DNA of 11,605 nt, from positions 1 to 11,605 of the forward strand of contig SYDV01000334.1 of assembly GCA_005801395.1 (NCBI GenBank), given 5' to 3'. A program made the position numbers and the translations under genes. This stretch comes from Planctomycetia bacterium. GTDB lineage: Bacteria > Planctomycetota > UBA11346. Shown here in pieces: positions 6,151 through 11,605 of this stretch. The notes under the pieces were generated by a model. It was not told where the DNA came from and did no database searches. It was given only the letters and a program-made list of their open reading frames with translations. Position 1 is the stretch's first letter. Every line of letters begins with the position of its first letter.

Positions 6151-7023
6151 TTATTTTTTACGCGGAATGCGCGTCGTTTCACCAGCCACGTTCACTAAAT
6201 CTTTGATCAGGTGCAGTAAACTATCCGCGTCGCCTGGGCGCTCCTTCGGATCTTTATCGAGACAGCGATCAATGGCGTCCGCAGCAGTACTGGGCAATTC
6301 CGTGCAACGACTGCGAATCGACGGAGCGATACTCGTCAAATTTGCTTTCAAGCGACCAGTACGGCTACTCGCATCAAATGGTGGCTCACCAGAAAACATA
6401 ATAAATGCACAGACACCTAATGCGTACACGTCGCTCGCATAAGATGGTTGTTGGCCTTTCAGTAATTCAGGTGCGAAATAGGTCGGCGTACCGAATACGC
6501 GGTCTTTTTTCGCGCCAAATAGTTTGGCGAAAAAACCTTTTTCTTCTTGCTTGCGCGCATTGCCAAAATCAACCAAGGCAACATTGCCGGTGGGACGCAA
6601 AATCACATTTTCTAATTTTAAGTCCGCATGCACGACGCGATTATTATGCACATAGGCTACAACTTGCACTAATTCGTGATAGGCTTTAACGCGTTCCCAC
6701 TGTTGATCCATGCGAATTATTTTGTGCATCGGCTGGCCGCTAAAATAATCCATGGCAAAACAGGCGCGTCCCTTAATTTCACCTTGGCGACGAGCAGCAG
6801 GCAGACTCGGATGTTTGAATTGTTGCAACAAAGCATATTCATCGTCAAAACAACTGCGATGATATTTATCCGCCTGTTTTTCACTGCGCATAACTTTAAC
6901 AGCTACGGATTTACGATCCTCATTGTGTTCAGCACGATACACTTCCGCAATTCCACCTGCGCTAATTAATTCACGTAGCGTGTAGGGTCCGAAGGCGGCG
7001 TTGGTGAGTGAGGCATCAGACAT
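6151..7023 (-). CDS. Soluble Hanks-type Ser/Thr protein kinase, non-RD type
   Basis: The 290-aa protein is almost entirely a kinase domain, with no membrane segment and no sensor domain. Visible subdomains: a degenerate Gly loop ISAGGIAEVY, which keeps the central GG but has Ser and Ala for the outer glycines; VAVK with catalytic Lys43; the helix C Glu62 (DDEYALL); catalytic loop VVHADLKLEN with Asp134, Lys136 and Asn139; DFG at 152-154; and APE at 184-186. The Arg of HRD is Ala (HAD), so this is a non-RD kinase, a class that generally does not need activation-loop phosphorylation. Between DFG and APE lies a basic-hydrophobic stretch, KGFFAKLFGAKKD, that could act as a membrane or partner contact. 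ATG 7023 is chosen; an in-frame GTG at 7041 would add six residues, and neither has a Shine-Dalgarno. It may phosphorylate a cytosolic target; the neighbours give no hint which. Such kinases are abundant in planctomycetes. Confidence 0.9.
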   Translation of the reverse strand: MSDASLTNAAFGPYTLRELISAGGIAEVYRAEHNEDRKSVAVKVMRSEKQADKYHRSCFDDEYALLQQFKHPSLPAARRQGEIKGRACFAMDYFSGQPMHKIIRMDQQWERVKAYHELVQVVAYVHNNRVVHADLKLENVILRPTGNVALVDFGNARKQEEKGFFAKLFGAKKDRVFGTPTYFAPELLKGQQPSYASDVYALGVCAFIMFSGEPPFDASSRTGRLKANLTSIAPSIRSRCTELPSTAADAIDRCLDKDPKERPGDADSLLHLIKDLVNVAGETTRIPRKK

Positions 7024-7102
7024 AGGTGGGATTCGACTCACAGAAGCGTGGATTGGAATGATAAGCTAATGTGGCAGACAAAATTTGCATCTGGCTGCTA
7101 AG

Positions 7103-7116
7103 AAAAGACGTCTTTT
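7103..7116. promoter_or_regulatory. 14-bp palindrome AAAAGACGTCTTTT upstream of kinase, downstream of cinA
   Basis: The palindrome is perfect and lies 80 bp before the kinase start and 42 bp after the cinA stop, both genes on the minus strand. On the RNA it would form only a weak 5-bp stem with an ACGT loop and a short U run inside the arm, so it is a poor terminator. An operator for a dimeric regulator of the kinase gene is equally possible. Confidence 0.35.
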
Positions 7117-7157
7117 TTCCAAAAAACATGACACCTAATGAGCTCGTTTGACCGCTT

Positions 7158-8396
7158 TTAGTTTATTATTTTAGTCCGCACACGACCAACCGCTACCTCA
7201 TAAGCCAGCACCAGCGCATGCGCGGCGGCCCGTTGTTGTACGCGATCACGACCGCCGCGGACACGTATGGTTTTAGTTACCACGCCGTTGGCATCCGCAA
7301 TCGCCACGCACACGGTACCAACTGGAATCTCTTTGCTCCCACCATCTGGACCAGCCACACCTGTGGTCGCGATAGCATAGTCAGCGGCCGCTAAGCGACG
7401 GATACCAACAGCCATCGCCGCAGCGACCGACTCGCTCACAATTCCGTGCCGTTTAATACACGCGGCGGACACTTTAAGTCGTTTGGTTTTTACCTGCTCG
7501 TGATAAGCCACCAATGATTCACGCAAAATAGCAGAAGCACCCGCAATTGCTCCAATTTGCCCAACTACCTGACCACAGGTGCAACTTTCTGCCGCCGTAA
7601 TGGTTTGTTTCCGTCGACCTAATAATTTTACTAAGCTGGCAGCTGGCCCTGGTGCGGGCAATAACCACGGTTTCAACACTCGTTTGAGCGCTTGCATGCG
7701 CGCATGCACCTTCGCTGCGGTGCCAACCACACGCATGGTAATATGGCCACGTTCACTGACGGTAATTCCCACTTGAGGATTATGCTCGGTCAACAAACCG
7801 CCGATATGTTCTTGCGCGGCGGATTCACCAATGCCAGCAAACCACAGTTCTTTGATGGTCGGTGGACGTAAGCGCGGAAACCATTTGGTTAAGTAGCCTT
7901 CAAGCCGCTCCACCATGGCAAACATTTCATGCGGCACCCCTGGCATACAGGCCACCCGACAACGACCAACACGCGCCAAAATTCCTGGGGCAGTACCACG
8001 ATCATTTTCTAAAATATCTGCGCCCCGTGGCATTAAGGCTTGGCGGCGATTACTTTCTGGTAAGGGGCGTGTCGGTAAATTGGCTTGATACCACGACACA
8101 ATTTTATCCCACGCTGCTGGCCGCTCTTGCAAAGGGACACCCATCACAGCCGCTAAGGCATGACGCGTACGATCATCATCCGTTGGGCCAAGTCCGCCGG
8201 TCACCAGAACCAATGTCGCATCTCGACATGCTGCCGCCAAGGCTTTTTCAATATCTTCCTGGGCATCGCCCACCACCACCGAACGGTCCACATGAAAACC
8301 ACGATCAGTCAGCCAACGTGCAATATAAGAAGAATTCGTGTCGATGGTACGACCCAACAACAATTCATCACCGACAGCCACGATTCGTGCGCGCAT
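7158..8396 (-). CDS. cinA: CinA-family protein (ADP-ribose pyrophosphatase-type domain plus nicotinamide-nucleotide deamidase domain)
   Basis: A 412-aa two-domain protein of usual CinA length. The N-terminal MoCF-like domain starts MRARIVAVGDELLLGRTIDT and has GGLGPTDDDRT (residues 67-77), which in the family cleaves ADP-ribose-type pyrophosphates. A middle linker runs about 175-255 (GIGESAAQEHIG). The C-terminal PncC domain has TAAESCTCGQVVG, with catalytic Ser271 in the ESCT motif (the common ESCTGG reads ESCTCG here), and TTGVAGPDGGSKEIPVGTV (344-362). PncC deamidates nicotinamide mononucleotide to nicotinate mononucleotide in NAD salvage. The frame stays open to 8519, but the ATG at 8396 matches where family members begin. 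It has no Shine-Dalgarno. It is divergent from the sugar-phosphate transferase gene. Confidence 0.94.
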   Translation of the reverse strand: MRARIVAVGDELLLGRTIDTNSSYIARWLTDRGFHVDRSVVVGDAQEDIEKALAAACRDATLVLVTGGLGPTDDDRTRHALAAVMGVPLQERPAAWDKIVSWYQANLPTRPLPESNRRQALMPRGADILENDRGTAPGILARVGRCRVACMPGVPHEMFAMVERLEGYLTKWFPRLRPPTIKELWFAGIGESAAQEHIGGLLTEHNPQVGITVSERGHITMRVVGTAAKVHARMQALKRVLKPWLLPAPGPAASLVKLLGRRKQTITAAESCTCGQVVGQIGAIAGASAILRESLVAYHEQVKTKRLKVSAACIKRHGIVSESVAAAMAVGIRRLAAADYAIATTGVAGPDGGSKEIPVGTVCVAIADANGVVTKTIRVRGGRDRVQQRAAAHALVLAYEVAVGRVRTKIIN

Positions 8397-8532
8397 GGCG
8401 GGATAATGATGACCGGTGTCTGGTCCGAAAGAGGACAATATACCAAGATGGCCCAGGGCTCTATCACCATCTGCAATAACTACGGCCAAAGAACCACTTT
8501 CGCCCAGGCGCACTTGCACTAATCATTCATCC
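8397..8532. other. 136-bp divergent intergenic region between cinA and the glycan genes
   Basis: This must hold the promoters of both genes, but no convincing -35/-10 pair is visible. TATATT (8442-8437 on the minus strand) is the best -10-like element for cinA and lacks a matching -35. The region is open in the cinA frame on the minus strand (to 8519) and in the transferase frame on the plus strand (from 8416), which blurs both start calls. Confidence 0.35.
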
Positions 8533-9576
8533 ATGCTTTCGGCCTTATTACTGCCAGGTATGATCTGTCTATTAGTCGCTTGGTTAGCGACGCGAATTGG
8601 TATTGCCGTAGCACAGCGATTAAATTTTCTTGATCGCCCAGGAGCGGAGCAACACAAACAACAAACGCACGCCGTGCCCTATGGTGGTGGTGTGGCCATG
8701 GCAATCGCCTTAGTTTTCGGAGTGGGTGTTGCTGTGGCCATGCCCATGGAACTGGATGCCAATGTGCCCGTGCAGATCTGGTGGCCAGTTGTTGCTGGTG
8801 CTCTCGGATTATTTTTAATTGGTCTTTATGACGATCTGCGACAAATGAGTGCAAAGACGAAGTTATTTTTTCAATCCGTCATCGCCGCCATGGCGGTGTA
8901 TGCGGCAGATTTAAATATCGATTCCTTACGCGACTGGCCAATACTGTCTTACGGCATCGCGTGGGCATGGTTAGTGTTGGTCAGCAATGCCTATAATTTA
9001 CTCGACCACGATGATGGTCTGTGTGCCAGCATTGCGATAGTGAGCGCCATCGTCTTAGTGAGCGGAGCATTCCTTTCTGGCGACCTGAATACAGCGCGCT
9101 TTTATCTCATATTAATTGCCGCCTTGCTCGGTTTCTTTTGGTGGAATCGCCCACCAGCGCGCGTGTACATGGGCGATGCCGGCTCCCTACCGCTCGGATT
9201 TCTCATTGGTGTTGGTACTTTATCGGTCACGTTTTGGCCCAGCGGAGAAAGTGGCAGTCCGTTAGCTATTTTGTCTCCGGTATTAATTACCGCGTTACCC
9301 ATGTTTGATACGGTTTCGGTGGTCATTAAACGCTTACGTAGTGGCCAACCCATCATGCGTGGTGATCGCAATCACATCAGCCATCGCTTACAACGATTAG
9401 GAATGACGCCCAAACGGCGTTTATTAACTGCCATTGCCGTACAAATCGCTTTGGCTGCAGGCGCGCTACAATTGCGTACGGAAGACCTGCTCACCGCCTT
9501 CGTCATTATTGCTCAGGCCTGCGCGATTTTTGTCGTGGTTATTCTGTTAGAAACCACACGGTCGCGAGATGCTTAA
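8533..9576 (+). CDS. WecA/MraY-family undecaprenyl-phosphate sugar-1-phosphate transferase
   Basis: A 347-aa polytopic membrane enzyme of glycosyltransferase family 4. It would move a HexNAc-1-phosphate from a UDP-sugar to undecaprenyl phosphate, the first step of a lipid-linked surface glycan. The superfamily motifs are all present: YDD (99-101, Mg/substrate site) with Lys108/Lys110 after it; SNAYNLLDHDDGL (151-163), matching N-x-x-N-x-x-D-x-x-D-G with Asp158 and Asp161, although the usual Gly after the first Asp is His159; VYMGDAGSLPLGF (211-223) with Asp215; and RNHISHRLQRLG (279-290) with His281 and His284 of the WecA-type H-x-x-H. About ten membrane segments are apparent. It is closer to WecA than MraY by the HISHRL loop and lack of peptidoglycan-cluster neighbours. 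ATG 8533 is chosen; ATG 8563 would cut the first helix. Its last 8 bases overlap the next gene. Confidence 0.92.
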   Translation: MLSALLLPGMICLLVAWLATRIGIAVAQRLNFLDRPGAEQHKQQTHAVPYGGGVAMAIALVFGVGVAVAMPMELDANVPVQIWWPVVAGALGLFLIGLYDDLRQMSAKTKLFFQSVIAAMAVYAADLNIDSLRDWPILSYGIAWAWLVLVSNAYNLLDHDDGLCASIAIVSAIVLVSGAFLSGDLNTARFYLILIAALLGFFWWNRPPARVYMGDAGSLPLGFLIGVGTLSVTFWPSGESGSPLAILSPVLITALPMFDTVSVVIKRLRSGQPIMRGDRNHISHRLQRLGMTPKRRLLTAIAVQIALAAGALQLRTEDLLTAFVIIAQACAIFVVVILLETTRSRDA

Positions 9577-11527
9577 TAACGGTTTGCTTGGATCGTCGTT
9601 ACCTGGACGCCATCACGATATCTTTTTAGTATCACTCATAAGCTTACGCCTACTGATCTGGAGTGGTGATGCCAATGCTTGGGATAATATCGCTTGGTTA
9701 TTATTCGTGGGCGTTGCATTAACTGCGCTGTTGGTTGATGCGTGGCGAGGTCATTTACGAGCATGGCGATTCGGAATTGGTGGCATGCTTGCGACCGTTT
9801 TATTGCTGATCTTATTACCCGCCGCTTTGACTTCACCATTTCCCTCGACGGGCATGAGTTTATGGGGCATGGCCGTCGTGCATTTAGGATTCGCTGCTTA
9901 TGTCCTGCAAATAATAACTGGTCGCGAACGCTTAGCGTTGGGCGCAATGATGGGTGCTTTAGTGGTGGAATGCACAATCGCACTGGGGCAATGGTGGTGG
10001 GTGCTCCCTGGGATGAGCGCCGCATTAACCACTGGCGATGCCAACGTCATGGCATTGGAAAATGCCCATGGTGATTTAGCCGAGCGTCTCGCTAACGGAG
10101 GGATTTTTGGCACCTTTACCTTAGCCAATACCTTAGCCGCTTTTTTATTATTAGTTGGTATCCCCTTATTCGGTGTCGTCTGGCACGCACGTCTACACGC
10201 TCGAATTATTGCCGCCGCCATCCTCTTACTCGTCATTGTCATAGCGGTTGGAACCGCGAGCAAAGGTGCCGCTGTCGCGTTAATAATCGCCGCAACTATC
10301 GTTTGGACCTTACGCAAAACGGGACGTTGGCGATTAGTGCCACTCATTAGTATAGTGCTGTTCGGCATAATCTGCGCCGCAGTTCCGCAACTACATCAGA
10401 TTGGCGCGGCGAGTGCCCACGTACGACTCGGATATTGGCAAGGAGCAACGACCTTAATCGCAGAAGCGCCGCTGCTCGGCCACGGTCTCCACAGTTTTGC
10501 CGCGCACAGTCCGCGTGCGATGCCGATAGATGCGGAGCCAACTCAGCATGTCCATAATGATGTATTGGAAGCCACGGTTGATGGTGGTTTGCTTGCGGGT
10601 TTAACCCTGGCGCTATTGCTGCTGTGGTCCGCCAGAACACGACCGCCAGTGATGTTATCTACGGAGATTAATGCTGATACGGTTGAACAAGATAAACGCT
10701 CGCTACACGCCAGTTGGCCATTATTAATTATTTTCCCATTCTTTTGTGCACTCGGCATGTTGTTTTCCAATATCGGCTGGTGGCCCGGAGGCGGTGACGA
10801 TACCTGGTGGTTATGGCCCATCGTCCTAGCGGCCCTGTGCATGGGTATCACGATTCTCTTTACGCGAATGTCGTCCCCACCCCCATGGGCATTTCAAGTC
10901 GCACTTGCCGCTTTTGCCCTTCATTGCCTGGTTGATTTTAACCTACAGAGCCCACCGATTTGGGGAGCTTTTATTATTATTTCACTGCTCGCTGGTGGAC
11001 GCGTGTATGCAGTAGGTGTGTGTCATATCAGTCGCAGCGTGGTAACGGTACTCGTGCTTGGCTTAATCGCCGGTTTATTTTTCAGCCTCACTTTAGACGC
11101 AGGTCGAGGCCCCATCCCCCAATCAGCCACAATGAGATCGACGGGCCAGCAACTTTATCACATCACGAATCGATGGCCTGCTCGCGTGGATATGGCCATG
11201 AATGTGACTAGCCTTTTACCACCAGGCGCTGATCGATTACCACTCTCCCAAGACCTCCATCAACGTTATTCCTGGAACGGTTCAGCGCTGGAATTTCTCG
11301 CACAAGACACCGCCGCGACTGGTGATTATGACCGTGCCCTCAACTATATGGAAAAAGCCATCACTCTGGCACCAGCAAATATTCCACGACGCAAACGATT
11401 TATAGACCTCATGACCGTCGTGGCAGAGGTTCAACCCAGTCTGAAAAATCTTTTACAGCAACGAATTTTAGTTGAAGCGAAACGGATTGAGGAATTAAAA
11501 TTGATGGTTCATCCGAGGAATCGTTAA
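9569..11527 (+). CDS. O-antigen ligase/polymerase-like (Wzy_C) membrane protein with C-terminal TPR
   Basis: The 652-aa protein has roughly eleven hydrophobic segments. A large periplasmic loop carries the Wzy_C-type signature: RLGYWQGATTLIAEAPLLGHGL (from about residue 286, broken here by the DNA-side spelling only), then THVHND-like QHVHND with His327, His329 and Asn330, then DGGLLAGL. The last block is the HN-x9-G pattern of WaaL/Wzy enzymes, in which the conserved His acts on the undecaprenyl-linked glycan. After the last helix (about 492-512), residues 572-608 (DYDRALNYMEKAITLAP) form at least one TPR that should lie on the outer face, an arrangement known from planctomycete and other ligase-like proteins. 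Ligases, polymerases and protein O-glycosylases cannot be told apart by sequence. The ATG lies inside the preceding gene (8-bp overlap), which suggests translational coupling and a shared pathway: initiation by the first gene, transfer or polymerisation by this one. Confidence 0.85.
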   Translation: MLNNGLLGSSLPGRHHDIFLVSLISLRLLIWSGDANAWDNIAWLLFVGVALTALLVDAWRGHLRAWRFGIGGMLATVLLLILLPAALTSPFPSTGMSLWGMAVVHLGFAAYVLQIITGRERLALGAMMGALVVECTIALGQWWWVLPGMSAALTTGDANVMALENAHGDLAERLANGGIFGTFTLANTLAAFLLLVGIPLFGVVWHARLHARIIAAAILLLVIVIAVGTASKGAAVALIIAATIVWTLRKTGRWRLVPLISIVLFGIICAAVPQLHQIGAASAHVRLGYWQGATTLIAEAPLLGHGLHSFAAHSPRAMPIDAEPTQHVHNDVLEATVDGGLLAGLTLALLLLWSARTRPPVMLSTEINADTVEQDKRSLHASWPLLIIFPFFCALGMLFSNIGWWPGGGDDTWWLWPIVLAALCMGITILFTRMSSPPPWAFQVALAAFALHCLVDFNLQSPPIWGAFIIISLLAGGRVYAVGVCHISRSVVTVLVLGLIAGLFFSLTLDAGRGPIPQSATMRSTGQQLYHITNRWPARVDMAMNVTSLLPPGADRLPLSQDLHQRYSWNGSALEFLAQDTAATGDYDRALNYMEKAITLAPANIPRRKRFIDLMTVVAEVQPSLKNLLQQRILVEAKRIEELKLMVHPRNR

Positions 11528-11533
11528 TCCTTA

Positions 11534-11549
11534 GGACTTCCGGGAGTCC
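11534..11549 (+). other. Imperfect palindrome at the head of the octamer array
   Basis: GGACTTCC (11534-11541) followed by GGGAGTCC (11542-11549) differs from a perfect palindrome at one base pair. As RNA it forms a 6-bp stem, including a U-G pair, closed by a CCGG loop, starting 6 nt after the ligase stop. It could terminate or protect the transcript, or be the seed from which the array expanded. Confidence 0.4.
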
Positions 11550-11605
11550 GGGAGTCCGGGAGTCCGGGAGTCCGGGAGTCCGGGAGTCCGGGAGTCCGGG
11601 AGTCC
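11541..11605. repeat. Short tandem repeat, 8-bp unit CGGGAGTC, at least 8 copies
   Basis: Eight exact copies of CGGGAGTC plus one further base run to the window edge, so the copy number is a minimum. The array starts 13 nt after the stop codon of the ligase-like gene. The unit is not a multiple of three, so any reading frame crossing it would change phase with copy number. On this strand GGG recurs every 8 nt with 5-nt loops, which fits the general G-quadruplex pattern. There are no unique spacers, so this is not a CRISPR array. Confidence 0.95.

Noticed and set aside
8397..8519. Longer CinA starting at 8519
   Set aside because: CinA proteins begin directly at the strand seen from ATG 8396, and the predicted extension has no known motif.
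11541..11605. CRISPR array
   Set aside because: The units are 8 bp and adjoin with no unique spacers, and no cas gene is present.

Overview
The window looks like a chromosomal segment of a Planctomycetota bacterium, possibly of the Phycisphaerae side. This is an inference. The supports are a secreted 560-aa protein whose middle resembles the alpha-helical repeat modules common in planctomycete secreted proteins, a cytochrome c C-terminus of the planctomycete/SO2930-like type, a cytosolic Hanks-type kinase, a YbeY with Asp in place of the third metal-binding His, the near absence of strong Shine-Dalgarno sequences, and genes scattered on both strands. No phage, transposase, CRISPR, tRNA or rRNA signal was seen.

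Layout: (1) 1-306 is the 3' end of a c-type cytochrome gene. (2) 307-800 is a 494-bp gap with a 14-bp palindrome and two hairpins. (3) 801-2483 encodes the secreted protein, which ends in a LecA/PA-IL-like beta domain. (4) 2536-3066 is a GNAT acetyltransferase and 3136-3780 is queE (7-deazaguanine synthesis), with a 10-bp hairpin between them. (5) On the minus strand, ybeY (4841-4371) is followed by a small membrane methyltransferase (4319-3777) whose stop codon overlaps that of queE in the palindrome TTAA. (6) 4957-6099 is ribonuclease D, divergent from ybeY. (7) On the minus strand lie a non-RD Ser/Thr kinase (7023-6151) and cinA (8396-7158). (8) 8533-9576 and 9569-11527 overlap by 8 bp and encode a WecA/MraY-family sugar-phosphate transferase and an O-antigen ligase-like polytopic protein with a C-terminal TPR. 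(9) The window ends inside an array of the 8-bp repeat CGGGAGTC.

Functionally, most of the window is housekeeping: RNA processing (YbeY, RNase D), tRNA modification (QueE), and nucleotide repair or NAD salvage (CinA). The last two genes form a clear pair for surface polysaccharide: one would load the first sugar phosphate onto undecaprenyl phosphate and the other would polymerise or transfer the finished glycan. The less ordinary items are the planctomycete-repeat/LecA-like protein with the structured region upstream of it, and the octamer array. I did not find a convincing new multi-gene system.
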